The translations under genes were made by a program, and so were the position numbers. Shown piece by piece: positions 17,615 to 26,218 of a stretch of 64,000 nucleotides of DNA. The DNA lies in contig NZ_MRDL01000051.1 of the NCBI RefSeq assembly GCF_002008365.1, positions 372,001-436,000 on the forward strand. The letters are read 5' to 3'. The notes under the pieces were generated by a model. That model saw only the letters and a list, made by a program, of their open reading frames with translations. It was not told the DNA's origin and did no database searches. Within the stretch, counting starts at the first letter, position 1; every line of letters begins with the position of its first letter. Source of the stretch: Rhizobium leguminosarum bv. viciae USDA 2370. Lineage in GTDB: Bacteria; Pseudomonadota; Alphaproteobacteria; Rhizobiales; Rhizobiaceae.

Positions 17615-18500
17615 GCGGCGAGAGTTCTTCGCTCGCAGATTGCAGCAGGATGGTAAGCGCCGGCGGCTGCACGTGCCTGCGCCGCCACATCATCACCAGC
17701 GAGGCTGCGGGTGGTTTGCCCGGCCAGGGCAGTTCGACGACGTCGCCCCGTGTGGCGGCCGGGCCGAGCGCAAGGCGCGGCACGAGGCCATAACCGGGGC
17801 CGGATGCAACGAGTCGGATGATCGTCGCGATGCTGTCAGCTTCCGTGACGATTGATGGTGCTGCAATGTTTGCTTCGGCAAAGGCGGTGTCGAACAGGTG
17901 ACGGTAGACGCAACCGGTTTCGGTGGCGACGAAGGGCACGGTGCTGAGTGCCGTGAGGCTTTCCGGCGGCCGGGCTTGCGCATCGCGGCCGGCAATCAGC
18001 ACCAGCGGTTCGCTGCAGATGCGGCGCGTCAAGAAGCGTTCATCCTGCTGCTCGCGATCGAAGGTGAAGGCGACGTCGATCGAGCCGTGCTGCAATTGCG
18101 CAAGCAATTCGCCGCTGCCGTTGACCTTAAGCTTGAGACCGACGCGTGGGTTCTTCTTGCGAAAGAGTGACAGCCAGGGCGCTAGCCTTTCGGCGGCTAT
18201 GGTTTCGAGCGTGCCCAAGGTGATGGACTGTCCGGCGCTGCCGGCTGCGGCGCTGACGGCGGCCTTCGCCTCGTCGTTCAGCGCCAGTATCTCCTCGGCA
18301 TAAGCCTTGAGGACCGCACCTGCGGGTGTCGGGACGACGCCCTGCCGGGAGCGGAGGAAGAGTTCCGCGCCCAATTCCTCTTCCAGCGCCTGGATCTGGT
18401 CGCTGAGGCTTGACTGAGCGAGATTGACCTCGGCAGCGGCGCGCGTGAGATTTTCGTGCCGGATCACTGCGAGGAATGTCTTCAATTGTCGTGGGTTCAT
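17577..18500 (-). CDS. LysR-family transcriptional regulator
   Basis: DNA-binding regulator of 307 residues from the ATG at 18500 (MNPRQLKTFLAVIRHENLTRAAAEVN). The winged helix-turn-helix spans about 2-60 (LAQSSLSDQIQALEEELGAELFLRS), with the type-2 periplasmic-binding effector domain from about 90. The stop falls inside the 3' end of the convergent SDR gene. LysR regulators usually control a divergent neighbour, but here the upstream neighbour (EamA) is on the same strand, so the target is unclear. Confidence 0.9.
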   Translation of the reverse strand: MNPRQLKTFLAVIRHENLTRAAAEVNLAQSSLSDQIQALEEELGAELFLRSRQGVVPTPAGAVLKAYAEEILALNDEAKAAVSAAAGSAGQSITLGTLETIAAERLAPWLSLFRKKNPRVGLKLKVNGSGELLAQLQHGSIDVAFTFDREQQDERFLTRRICSEPLVLIAGRDAQARPPESLTALSTVPFVATETGCVYRHLFDTAFAEANIAAPSIVTEADSIATIIRLVASGPGYGLVPRLALGPAATRGDVVELPWPGKPPAASLVMMWRRRHVQPPALTILLQSASEELSPLRSADARLRHAG

Positions 18501-18624
18501 ATCGGGCTCCAGTATGGCGCGCCGAGACGCCTTGAACGCAGGATAGCAACAAAGCAGAACACGCTGCAACGCAGGAGCATTTGGCGGCGAACTGCTTATC
18601 TTATGTTGCTGCGTGCGTCTCCCG

Positions 18625-19062
18625 TCAGGCGCTGCTGACGAGAAGGGCGCCCGAGATGATGAGGAGGGTGCCGGCGACGAGCTTCATTGTGTCGAGCTCG
18701 GAGGCTTCGCCGAGAAAGACGGCGCCGATTGCCAGCGTCACCAGCACGTTGCAGCTCCAGATCGGCGCGAGTTTCGAGACGGGGACACCGTAAGTGAAAA
18801 GCGCAAAGCTGATGAGGCCGGTGCCGACGGCAAAGCAGGCGCCTGATGTGGCAGCAAAACCGAGACCTTCGGCGGTCCATGGGGCAGGGCGCCAGATCAG
18901 TGCTGCGATCAGGCCGGCGAGCGCGCAGGCAGCGCCAAAGGCGATCAGATAGACGGCGGAGCCGGTGGCTGATGTGGCGCTCTGCTTCTGGAAGATGGCG
19001 GTGATGCCCCAGAACAGGGCGGGCAGAACGCCGCCGATGACGATCGGCCAGACTGAATTCAT
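18625..19062 (-). CDS. Half-size EamA/DMT transporter
   Basis: Small integral membrane protein of 145 residues from the ATG at 19062, preceded by AGGAG. Five hydrophobic segments are visible, from VWPIVIGGVLPALFWGITAIF to VAGTLLIISGALLVSS, making a single EamA domain. Usual DMT exporters have two such domains in about 300 residues, so this one should act as a dimer. The motif YGVPVSKLAPIWSCNVLVT resembles the substrate-lining helix of EamA proteins. The substrate is unknown. It lies downstream of the retropepsin/cobS group on the same strand. Confidence 0.8.
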   Translation of the reverse strand: MNSVWPIVIGGVLPALFWGITAIFQKQSATSATGSAVYLIAFGAACALAGLIAALIWRPAPWTAEGLGFAATSGACFAVGTGLISFALFTYGVPVSKLAPIWSCNVLVTLAIGAVFLGEASELDTMKLVAGTLLIISGALLVSSA

Positions 19063-19227
19063 TGCGAAACTCCTGTCGCACCCATGGATCAAGGCCTCGC
19101 CCAAGGCGAAGGCCGGTCGAACATGCGGTGCCACCAGACTAGGAGTTTCTTTTTGCTCTTTGTGGTCTTGTTGTTCTTGCGCCCAAGCTGCCAGATCCGG
19201 TTGCCGCCGTAAAGCGGCGGAGCCGTA

Positions 19228-19929
19228 TTAATCGCGCATGCGGAGTTCGTCGGTCTGCATCTGCAGCGAGCCCAGCGTTTCCAGGAAGCTCATGCCAAGC
19301 AGGCTCTGGTCGAGCCGGCCGTCTTCGGCGACACTGGCTGTGACATTGTTGCGGATGATCGGGCCGATCGCCACCTGGTCGAGGGTGACGGGTGCTGCAC
19401 GGCCGCGGCCGTTGGCGGTCATGACGGTCATAGAATAGGTGAGGCGGGAGAGGTCGATGCCGATCCGTTCGGCATCTTCGCGCGACAGCGCCACCATGCT
19501 GGCGCCGGTATCGACGAGCATCTCGATCGTCTGGCCATTGACCGCGACATCGGCTTCGAAATGGCCGTTCAGTAGCTTGTGCAGAATGATCTCCTGGCCG
19601 CCCTCACTTGTGGTGACGACGACGGCGTGGCCGGGAACCAAGCCGGCGAGCAGCCTGTTGCCGACGCCGAGCGCTTCCTGGCGATAGAGATAGACAGTCA
19701 CGAGCGCCAGGATGATGACCAGCCAGATCATCATCTGGCGCATCGTTTCGCCGACGCTGCGCCGGCTCGCCCAGATGCCAGCCGACAGCATCAGCGCGAT
19801 CGGCAGTAGATAGACGACGCGTCCGAAGTCATCGCTCTGCAGGCCGAGGATGCGGCCGCTGTCATTGTTGACGATCAGCACGGCAAGGCCGATGCCGATC
19901 ACGACGAGGAAGACGGTCAAACGGATCAT
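19228..19929 (-). CDS. Membrane-anchored retropepsin-like aspartic protease (TIGR02281 type)
   Basis: A 233-residue protein from the ATG at 19929. Three N-terminal hydrophobic segments (MIRLTVFLVVIGIGLAVLIV, VVYLLPIALMLSAGIWAS, MMIWLVIILALVTVYLY) precede a periplasmic domain of about 130 residues. The single-copy retropepsin motif MLVDTGASMVALS carries the catalytic Asp, and DQSLLGMSFLETLGSL is the second hallmark; the enzyme should act as a dimer. The start overlaps the DUF1289 stop by 4 bases. The family is common in alphaproteobacteria; natural substrates are not established here. A small stem (19204-19220) lies just past the stop. Confidence 0.88.
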   Translation of the reverse strand: MIRLTVFLVVIGIGLAVLIVNNDSGRILGLQSDDFGRVVYLLPIALMLSAGIWASRRSVGETMRQMMIWLVIILALVTVYLYRQEALGVGNRLLAGLVPGHAVVVTTSEGGQEIILHKLLNGHFEADVAVNGQTIEMLVDTGASMVALSREDAERIGIDLSRLTYSMTVMTANGRGRAAPVTLDQVAIGPIIRNNVTASVAEDGRLDQSLLGMSFLETLGSLQMQTDELRMRD

Positions 19930-20144
19930 AAAGGCCGCTCCGGCCCGCGGGCGAGGCTTGGTTTCATGTGGTTCGACACACTGACGGCGCCTGCAAGCCT
20001 TGCCGGCAGCAGGGCCATGATCCGTCTTCGCTCGGTGTCGGAGTAGCTCATCCAGCTGCCGATTTCCTGAAGAGTCCGGCCGCATCCGGCGCAAAATCCG
20101 GTGGCTGAAACCAGGGAGCAGACGTGAACGCAGGGTGTTTGCAT
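19926..20144 (-). CDS. DUF1289 family small Cys-rich protein
   Basis: A 72-residue protein with the family pattern PCVHVCSLVSATGFCAGCGRT followed by EIGSWMSYSDTERRRIM. The four cysteines (C-x3-C-x8-C-x2-C) suggest a metal or Fe-S site. Function is unknown; homologues are widespread in proteobacteria. It overlaps the downstream retropepsin-like gene by 4 bases (ATGA) and begins 18 bases after the cobS stop, so all three are probably co-transcribed. Confidence 0.85.
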   Translation of the reverse strand: MQTPCVHVCSLVSATGFCAGCGRTLQEIGSWMSYSDTERRRIMALLPARLAGAVSVSNHMKPSLARGPERPL

Positions 20145-20162
20145 GGTGGATATATCGGAGTT

Positions 20163-20945
20163 TCAAAGAGCCGTGGCAAGGGCGCAAAGGGTAGCGATCT
20201 CGCAAATCTGCTGCGTTGCGCCCAGCGTGTCGCCAGTGTGGCCGGCAAGCTTGCGGCGGATGAAGGCGGTGAAGGCAAACCCTGCGATGCCGGTGGCGAG
20301 CAGGCTTGCGACCAGCGGCCGCAGGCCGAAGGCCGGCCAGATCAGAAGTGCTGCGACGAGGCCGGCTGAGGCGAGCGCAAACTGCATCGCTGCCTCGTCC
20401 GGCTGGCCGGTCGAGGCGGCCACGCCATCGGCCTTTGCCGGCGCCAACCGCTGCCAGTGCCAGGCGACGGCGCCGCGGCTCAGCGCCGCGACAGCGGGAA
20501 TGGCAAGCGCGGCAGTGAGGGGCGCAGAATGGCGGGCGATGGCGGCAAGCGCGGCTGCGCGGATCGCGAAGGAGAGGATCAGCGCTATCGCGCCATAGGT
20601 GCCGATCCGGCTGTCCTTCATGATGAGGAGGCTCTGCTCGCGGCTCTTGCCGCCGCCGATGCCGTCGGCCGTATCGGCCAGGCCGTCCTCGTGCAGCGCG
20701 CCGGTGACGAAGACCTGGATGGAAAGCGCGATCAGGGCTGCCATCAGCGGATCGGCGCGCAGCCCCAAAAGCAGGAGGAGGGCGAGTGCAGGGATGAAGC
20801 CGATGACGATGCCGGCGAAGGGAAAGGCGCGCACCAGCGGGCCGAGCCTGCCGTCATAGCCCTTGAACAGCGATTGCGGCATGGGAATGCGGCTGAGGAA
20901 GGCGACGGCGCGGGCGGTATCGACCGCATAGTCCTTGATCTTCAT
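20163..20945 (-). CDS. cobS: Adenosylcobinamide-GDP ribazoletransferase
   Basis: Cobalamin synthase: joins adenosylcobinamide-GDP with alpha-ribazole (5'-phosphate) in the last steps of B12 assembly, in the inner membrane. It has 260 residues and many hydrophobic helices. Family motifs are AVAFLSRIPMP at the N-terminus, GALHEDGLADTADGIGGGKSREQSLLIMKDSRIGTYG with the metal-binding acidic residues, and ALSRGAVAW. It is divergent from cobT, which makes the alpha-ribazole phosphate substrate, across 160 bases in which I see no B12-riboswitch motif. Confidence 0.95.
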   Translation of the reverse strand: MKIKDYAVDTARAVAFLSRIPMPQSLFKGYDGRLGPLVRAFPFAGIVIGFIPALALLLLLGLRADPLMAALIALSIQVFVTGALHEDGLADTADGIGGGKSREQSLLIMKDSRIGTYGAIALILSFAIRAAALAAIARHSAPLTAALAIPAVAALSRGAVAWHWQRLAPAKADGVAASTGQPDEAAMQFALASAGLVAALLIWPAFGLRPLVASLLATGIAGFAFTAFIRRKLAGHTGDTLGATQQICEIATLCALATAL

Positions 20946-21105
20946 TCTGCTTCGTTCTGCCGGAGGTCATCTCGGCTTATGGTCGCGGCTGCGCTTTTGG
21001 AGTTGTTCGCCTCGTCCGCCCGCTTTAAGAGAGTTGCCATCCGCAAAGAAGCTGATTTGCGTGGAAAAAACAAGAAATACCCGGATTTATAGGAAAACCG
21101 CACAG

Positions 21106-22122
21106 ATGAGCGTTTCAGGCCTGCCGTTCGACGATTTCCGTACCCTGCTTCGTGACCTGCCGGGGCCGGATGCCCGCGCGCTGGTGGCCGCGCGCGAACG
21201 TGACGCGCAGCTGACCAAGCCGCCGGGCGCGCTCGGACGGCTCGAGGAGATCGCCTTCTGGCTTGCCGCCTGGACCGGCCGCACACCTGCCGTCAACCGG
21301 CCGCTGGTGGCGATCTTTGCCGGCAATCACGGCGTCACCAAGCAGGGCATCACGCCCTTTCCACCAACGGTGACGCAACAGATGGTCGAGAACTTCGCAG
21401 CGGGTGGTGCTGCGATCAATCAGATCTGTGTCGCCTATGATCTCGGACTGAAAGTCTTCGATCTGGCGCTCGATTATCCTACCGGTGATATCACCGAGGA
21501 GGCAGCACTTTCCGAGCGCGATTGCGCCGCGACCATGGCCTTCGGCATGGAGGCGATCGCCGGCGGCACCGACTTGCTCTGCATCGGCGAGATGGGCATC
21601 GGCAATACGACGATTGCGGCGGCGATCAACTATGCGCTCTACGGCGGTTCGGCGCGTGACTGGGTGGGACCCGGCACCGGTTCGGAAGGTGAGATGCTCG
21701 AGCGCAAAATCGCGGCGGTGGAAAAGGCGGTGGCGCTGCATGGTGACCATCTCGACGATCCGCTCGAGATCATGCGCCGGCTCGGCGGCCGCGAGATCGC
21801 GGCGATGGCCGGCGCCATTCTTGCTGCTCGCATGGAGCGCATCCCGGTGCTGATCGACGGTTATGTCGCGACCGCGGCGGCAGCGATCCTGAAGGCCGCC
21901 AATCCGTCCGCGCTCGATCATTGCCTGATCGGCCATGTCTCCGGCGAGCCCGGACATCTTCGCGCAATCGAGATGCTCGGCAAGACGCCGCTTCTGGCGC
22001 TCGGCATGCGGCTTGGCGAAGGCACCGGTGCGGCGCTTGCCGCCGGCATCGTCAAGGCCGCCGCCGCCTGCCATTCCGGCATGGCGACCTTCGCCCAGGC
22101 GGGTGTGTCGAATAAGCATTAA
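21106..22122 (+). CDS. cobT: Nicotinate-nucleotide-dimethylbenzimidazole phosphoribosyltransferase
   Basis: Transfers phosphoribose from nicotinate mononucleotide to dimethylbenzimidazole, giving alpha-ribazole 5'-phosphate for the B12 lower ligand. It has 338 residues from the ATG at 21106 (MSVSGLPFDDFRTLL). Family motifs are TKPPGALGRLEEIAFWLA, VAIFAGNHGVTKQGITPFPP, GEMGIGNTTIAAAI, VGPGTGSEG and, near the end, LLALGMRLGEGTGAALA containing the catalytic-base Glu. The frame extends further upstream but the added sequence is unlike the family. It is divergent from cobS. Confidence 0.95.
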   Translation: MSVSGLPFDDFRTLLRDLPGPDARALVAARERDAQLTKPPGALGRLEEIAFWLAAWTGRTPAVNRPLVAIFAGNHGVTKQGITPFPPTVTQQMVENFAAGGAAINQICVAYDLGLKVFDLALDYPTGDITEEAALSERDCAATMAFGMEAIAGGTDLLCIGEMGIGNTTIAAAINYALYGGSARDWVGPGTGSEGEMLERKIAAVEKAVALHGDHLDDPLEIMRRLGGREIAAMAGAILAARMERIPVLIDGYVATAAAAILKAANPSALDHCLIGHVSGEPGHLRAIEMLGKTPLLALGMRLGEGTGAALAAGIVKAAAACHSGMATFAQAGVSNKH

Positions 22123-22259
22123 GGCCGCGGCCGCCGCCGTCGATCCGCACGCGTTCGCTTGCGCCGCCCAAATGGATTCGGTATTTGCGTATTCGCTCAT
22201 CGAAGGGGAGGCGGCAAAGCCTCTCCCGGTCTGTGATGCAGGGAAGAGGAGAGGGCATC

Positions 22260-22649
22260 TTGACGAAGCCTGCGGTGACGAAAGAGACCGGACTTCGGCA
22301 TTTCATCGCCGCCGCCAGCTACTCCTGGGCGGGCTTCCTGCGAGTGCTGAAAGAGGCAGCCTTCCGCCAGGAACTTGGCTTCTTCATCGTTTCGATCGCT
22401 GCGCTGGCGTTGGTGGGAGCCACTGCAGGCGAGATCGTCGTCGCGGTGCTTCTGTTTCTCGGGCTCTTTTCGATGGAGGCGATGAACACCGCCGTTGAAG
22501 AGGTGATCGACCGGATTTCGCCGGAGATTTCGATCGTCGGCAAACACGCCAAGGATCTCGGCTCCTTCGCGGTAACCTGCATGATTGCCGCCTGCTGCCT
22601 CTATCTAGGCTTCGTCCTCGGCAAGCACCTGTTCTTTGGATCTGGATGA
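22260..22649 (+). CDS. dgkA: Diacylglycerol kinase (prokaryotic, trimeric membrane type)
   Basis: Phosphorylates diacylglycerol to phosphatidic acid in the inner membrane, recycling lipid left over from periplasmic glucan decoration. It has about 129 residues, matching the family. Conserved elements are AAASYSWAGFLRVLKEAAFRQE, the active-site stretch EAMNTAVEEVIDRISPE and HAKDLGSFAV, within three membrane helices. The preferred start is TTG at 22260, 9 bases after AAGAGGAG; an in-frame ATG at 22236 lacks a good ribosome-binding site. It follows cobT by 137 bases. Confidence 0.92.
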   Translation: MTKPAVTKETGLRHFIAAASYSWAGFLRVLKEAAFRQELGFFIVSIAALALVGATAGEIVVAVLLFLGLFSMEAMNTAVEEVIDRISPEISIVGKHAKDLGSFAVTCMIAACCLYLGFVLGKHLFFGSG

Positions 22650-22703
22650 TTTCACGCTGGATCGGCCGAAAATCTGAATCCGGATCCAAATCAAAAAATC
22701 CAA

Positions 22704-22750
22704 CATGATGTCGCCCGAAAAACCGCTCACACTTCTCGGCATCATGCTTT
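22704..22750. repeat. Dispersed rhizobial palindromic repeat, copy 1
   Basis: CATGATGTCG at the left and CGGCATCATG at the right form terminal inverted repeats around CCGAAAAACCGCTCACACTT. A second, shorter copy occurs at 41459-41497. It lies between the convergent dgkA and kinase genes. Confidence 0.65.
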
Positions 22751-22757
22751 AGCTGAA

Positions 22758-24293
22758 TCAGGCAAAACTCTTGCGCTTGCGCAAGACGGCCTGAGCCTCC
22801 TCGACGGCCGGCAGGCTCTGGAGCACGCGCTTGGCAGGCAGGATGGCGATGACCTCGGTGCCCTCGCGCAGCTTCGATTTCAGCAGGAACTGCCCATCAT
22901 GCTTGGCAAGGATCGCCTGGACGATCGGCAGGCCGAGGCCGGTACCCTGTTCGGCGCTCTTGATGGCGATTGAGCCCTGGCCAAAGGCCGACAGGACGAC
23001 GGGAATCTCTTCTTCCGGAATGCCGGGGCCGTTGTCCTTGATCGAGATGTACTGTCCGCCACCAGCTGTCCAGCCGACCTTGACGTGGATCTCGCCGCCC
23101 TGCGGCGTGAACTTGACGGCATTGGAGAGAAGGTTGAGCACCACCTGGCGCATCGACTTCTCGTCGGCCCAGATGGCCGGCAGCTGCCGCTCGAACTGGT
23201 CCGAAATGGCAATGTTCTTGGCGCGGGCGCGCAACTGGACCATGCCGATGCAATCTTCGGTGATATCGAGCAGCGAAATCGCCTCCTCGCTCAGCTCGTA
23301 TTTGCCGGCCTCGATGCGTGACAGGTCGAGGATCTCGTTGATGAGATCGAGCAGATGCTGGCCGGAGCGGTGGATATCGCCGGCGTATTCCTTGTAGGTC
23401 GGATTGGCGAGCGGCCCCATGACTTCGGCCGACATCACCTCAGAAAAGCCGAGGATGGCGTTGAGCGGGGTTCTGAGCTCATGCGACATGGAGGCAAGGA
23501 AGCGGGACTTGGCGAGGTTTGCCTCTTCGGCGCGGCGGCGAGCTTCGTCCGACATCGATTTCGCCACTTCCAACTCGGCGATCAGGTCGTCCTTCTCCGA
23601 CTGGTATGAGAGAATTCTGAGGTTCGACTTGAAGAGCCGGTCGCTGATATAATTGAAGAAGACCAGGGTGGTGGTGAAGGCCCCCGTCAGGCTGATTTCG
23701 AGGAGGTCCCGCGACAGGCCGCTCTTGGCGGCGAGCGCCAGGACCGCGGGCGAGAAGGCGGTGAGCACGGCGGGCGTCAGCATGAAGTTCGACATCGCCG
23801 TGACGGAGAGCGCGATCAGCAGCGTCGCGCCCTTATAGAGAATGAAGCTCGACGGCTCGCAGGTGTCGCAGCCTTGCAGCGCGAAGACGGCCCAGCAGCA
23901 GCCGAGCAGGAACTGGCCGAGCAGCAGCAGGCGGCGCCATTTGCGGGCGCTCTCGGAGGTGATTTCCTGCCGGCGCGCGCGCCGCGCCAGCAGGATATTG
24001 CCGGTGTGACAGGTGAGTGTCAGCAGCGCCCAGAAGAGCAATTGCGTATTCTGGGTGAAATAAACGCCAAGCGCGGTGATGATGACGACGAAGAGCGGCA
24101 TGATCGTCGCGCCCTGCAGCACCGATGCCACATACATGTTGAGCACGTCACGATCGAAGGAGGAATTTGACGCATGACCGGACTGAAGACGTTCGCGCGT
24201 CTGCCGCACGGCCTTGGAAACGGCCTTGTTGCGGTGGCTGCGCGACCTGTCGACGATGATCTTGTCGGTCGATGTGCTTACGCCGGTACTCAT
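22758..24293 (-). CDS. Membrane sensor histidine kinase (DivJ/PleC-like)
   Basis: Signal-transducing kinase of 511 residues from the ATG at 24293 (MSTGVST). A polar N-terminus of about 50 residues is followed by six hydrophobic segments to about 220, a coiled coil (KDDLIAELEVAKSMSDEARRRAEEANLAK), HisKA with RFLASMSHELRTPLNAILGFSEVM, and HATPase_c with N box NLLSNAVKFTP, DNGPGIP and GTGLGLPIV. The H-box and membrane layout resemble the DivJ/PleC/PdhS cell-cycle kinases of alphaproteobacteria. No response regulator is adjacent, so it is an orphan in this window. Naming a specific orthologue is not supported. Confidence 0.88.
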   Translation of the reverse strand: MSTGVSTSTDKIIVDRSRSHRNKAVSKAVRQTRERLQSGHASNSSFDRDVLNMYVASVLQGATIMPLFVVIITALGVYFTQNTQLLFWALLTLTCHTGNILLARRARRQEITSESARKWRRLLLLGQFLLGCCWAVFALQGCDTCEPSSFILYKGATLLIALSVTAMSNFMLTPAVLTAFSPAVLALAAKSGLSRDLLEISLTGAFTTTLVFFNYISDRLFKSNLRILSYQSEKDDLIAELEVAKSMSDEARRRAEEANLAKSRFLASMSHELRTPLNAILGFSEVMSAEVMGPLANPTYKEYAGDIHRSGQHLLDLINEILDLSRIEAGKYELSEEAISLLDITEDCIGMVQLRARAKNIAISDQFERQLPAIWADEKSMRQVVLNLLSNAVKFTPQGGEIHVKVGWTAGGGQYISIKDNGPGIPEEEIPVVLSAFGQGSIAIKSAEQGTGLGLPIVQAILAKHDGQFLLKSKLREGTEVIAILPAKRVLQSLPAVEEAQAVLRKRKSFA

Positions 24294-24399
24294 GTGCACG
24301 TTGAAACTTCATCCCAGGGTGGATAAGAGCTTAATCGACAATTCTTAAGAAGATGTTTGCCATCTTTGCCAAGGATTTGTTTTTTAAGGAGGCGAAAGC

Positions 24400-24957
24400 G
24401 TGACACGGGGCCTGCGCCTGATTCGCGACGGCGTGACCGCTTTTGCCCTGCTGGCGCTCGTGGCGCTGATCGCCGCCAAGCTCAATGATGCGGCAAAAAT
24501 CGAGCATATGGGTGCTTTCCATGCCGCCGACGGCGACAGTCTGACATTGGGAGCCGAACGTTTGCGCCTCGAAGGCATCGATGCGCCGGAGCTCAACCAG
24601 AGCTGCGAGCGGGAAGGGAAGGCCTGGGCCTGTGGCCGCGCGGCGCGCGAGGCGCTGCAGGGCATGGTGCTGGCATCTGGAACACTTTGTCAGGGCAGCC
24701 GGCACGACCGCTACGACAGGCTGCTCGTCATCTGCCGGAGCGGGGCGGGCGGCGACATCAATGCCGCCATGGTGCGCCAGGGCATGGCCATCTCCTATGG
24801 CGGTTATGCCAAGGAGGAGGCCGACGCGAAGGCTCAAAAGGCGGGCCTCTGGGCCGGGACTTTCGAGCGGCCACGCGATGTGCGCGACCATGCGCGCCAG
24901 AGTTCCGGTTTCGACGGCGCCCTGCACTTCATCGGGCGGATCGTCGGATGGGAGTAA
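24400..24957 (+). CDS. Thermonuclease-like (SNase) protein with N-terminal membrane anchor
   Basis: A 185-residue protein starting with GTG at 24400 after AAGGAGG. A hydrophobic segment (VTAFALLALVALIAAKL) at about 12-28 anchors or exports it. The SNase OB-fold follows: FHAADGDSLTLGAERLRLEGIDAPELNQ with catalytic-type Asp residues, then the YDRLLVIC strand and GDINAAMVRQGMAISYGGYAKEEADAKAQKAGLW. Likely a periplasmic or membrane-bound nuclease. It is 4 bases upstream of the next gene, so the two are probably co-transcribed. Confidence 0.85.
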   Translation: MTRGLRLIRDGVTAFALLALVALIAAKLNDAAKIEHMGAFHAADGDSLTLGAERLRLEGIDAPELNQSCEREGKAWACGRAAREALQGMVLASGTLCQGSRHDRYDRLLVICRSGAGGDINAAMVRQGMAISYGGYAKEEADAKAQKAGLWAGTFERPRDVRDHARQSSGFDGALHFIGRIVGWE

Positions 24958-24961
24958 AGTC

Positions 24962-25594
24962 ATGACCGACGAAGCCATGCTGGAGACGCTGCGGCGGGAG
25001 ATCGCCTCCTGCCGCATCTGTCGCGACGCGCCGGCAAAAGGCATCGAGCACCGGCTGCCGCACGAGCCGCGCCCGGTGGCCGTGATCTCGTCGAGCGCAC
25101 GCATCCTGATCGCCGGGCAGGCGCCCGGGCTTCGGGTGCATGAGAGCGGGCTGCCTTTCGACGATGCCTCAGGCGACCGGCTGCGGTCATGGCTTGGCGT
25201 TGACAGGGCAAGCTTCTACGACCGCGACCGATTCGCCATTGTCCCGATGGGCTTCTGCTTTCCTGGCTACGACGGCAAGGGCGCGGATCTGCCGCCGCGG
25301 CGCGAATGCGCGCCCCTCTGGCGGCAAAGGGTGATCTCGGCCATGCCACAGATCGAACTGGTACTGGTCATCGGCCAATATGCGCAGGCCTGGCATATGG
25401 CCGGTGAAAGGCGGGGCAATATGACCGAGACGGTGCGGGCATGGCGTGACTGTCTTCTGTCCAACCGATCGCCGGCGGTGCTGCCGCTGCCGCATCCGAG
25501 CTGGCGCAATAGCGGCTGGCTGAAGCGCAATCCCTGGTTCGAGAAAGAATTGCTCCCGGTCTTGCAGGAACGGACGAAAATGCTGCTTTCCTGA
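24962..25594 (+). CDS. Uracil-DNA glycosylase superfamily protein
   Basis: A 210-residue protein from the ATG at 24962. The N-terminal CRICRD pair of Cys is followed by the superfamily motif ILIAGQAPGLRVHESGLPFDDASGDRLRSWL (motif A). The second motif is PLPHPSWRN near residue 180, the position of the HPSPxN-type loop. This resembles the group of short UDG-like proteins often annotated as uracil-DNA glycosylase family; only two N-terminal Cys are visible, so a full 4Fe-4S site as in family 4 is not evident. Activity on uracil is unproven. Confidence 0.82.
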   Translation: MTDEAMLETLRREIASCRICRDAPAKGIEHRLPHEPRPVAVISSSARILIAGQAPGLRVHESGLPFDDASGDRLRSWLGVDRASFYDRDRFAIVPMGFCFPGYDGKGADLPPRRECAPLWRQRVISAMPQIELVLVIGQYAQAWHMAGERRGNMTETVRAWRDCLLSNRSPAVLPLPHPSWRNSGWLKRNPWFEKELLPVLQERTKMLLS

Positions 25595-25657
25595 AACAAA
25601 ATTCTTTTAGTTGCGCGGAATCGAGTTATACAAAGAAAATAATTCGAAAGGACTGTT

Positions 25658-26152
25658 GTGCGCATGGACCGCCTCGACCGAAAAATACTGCGTCTTCTGC
25701 AAGAAGATTCGACGCTTGCCGTTGCCGATCTCGCCAAGAAAGTGGGGCTCTCGACGACGCCGTGCTGGCGGCGCATCCAGAAGATGGAAGAAGACGGCGT
25801 CATCAAGCGCCGAGTCGCCATCCTCGATCCGGAGAAGGTCAACACCAAGGTCACCGTCTTCGTGTCGATTCGCACTGCCACTCATTCGATCGAATGGCTG
25901 CGCCGCTTTTCCGAGGTGGTCGCCGAATTCCCCGAAGTGGTCGAATTCTACCGGATGAGCGGGGATGTCGATTATCTCCTGCGAGTCGTCGTGCCCGATA
26001 TTGCCGCCTATGACGCCTTTTATAAGCGGATGATCGCCAAGATCGAGATTCGCGACGTTTCCTCCGCCTTTGCGATGGAGCAGATCAAGTATTCGACGCA
26101 GTTGCCGCTCGACTACATGATTCTCGACAATGCCAAATCAAACGAGGATTGA
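25658..26152 (+). CDS. Lrp/AsnC-family transcriptional regulator
   Basis: DNA-binding regulator of 164 residues. GTG at 25658 sits 5 bases after AAAGGA; an ATG two codons later is the alternative. The N-terminal helix-turn-helix (LDRKILRLLQEDSTLAVADLAKKVGLSTTPCWRRIQKM) is followed by the RAM ligand-binding domain (VNTKVTVFVSIRTATHS, MSGDVDYLLRVVVPDIAAYDAFY). The Cys in TTPCWRRI is typical of Lrp itself. The target is unknown. Its last codons and stop are duplicated downstream (26184-26218), after a hairpin. Confidence 0.92.
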   Translation: MRMDRLDRKILRLLQEDSTLAVADLAKKVGLSTTPCWRRIQKMEEDGVIKRRVAILDPEKVNTKVTVFVSIRTATHSIEWLRRFSEVVAEFPEVVEFYRMSGDVDYLLRVVVPDIAAYDAFYKRMIAKIEIRDVSSAFAMEQIKYSTQLPLDYMILDNAKSNED

Positions 26153-26218
26153 GGTCAAGCGTGCGGCCGTGACCGCACGCGATAATGCAAAATCCAATGA
26201 GGACTGAGACCGGGCGTG
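26129..26218. repeat. Imperfect duplication of the Lrp-gene tail around a hairpin
   Basis: The 35 bases at 26129-26163, holding the last codons and stop of the Lrp-family gene, recur at 26184-26218 with about 80% identity (AATGCCAAATC.. versus AATGCAAAATC..). Between them is a perfect stem GCGTGCGG / CCGCACGC (26159-26180), which may terminate the regulator transcript. Confidence 0.6.

Noticed and set aside
20946..21105. Possible cobalamin riboswitch between divergent cobS and cobT
   Set aside because: I looked for the B12-box core (GCCACTG-like) and the surrounding stems on both strands and saw none.
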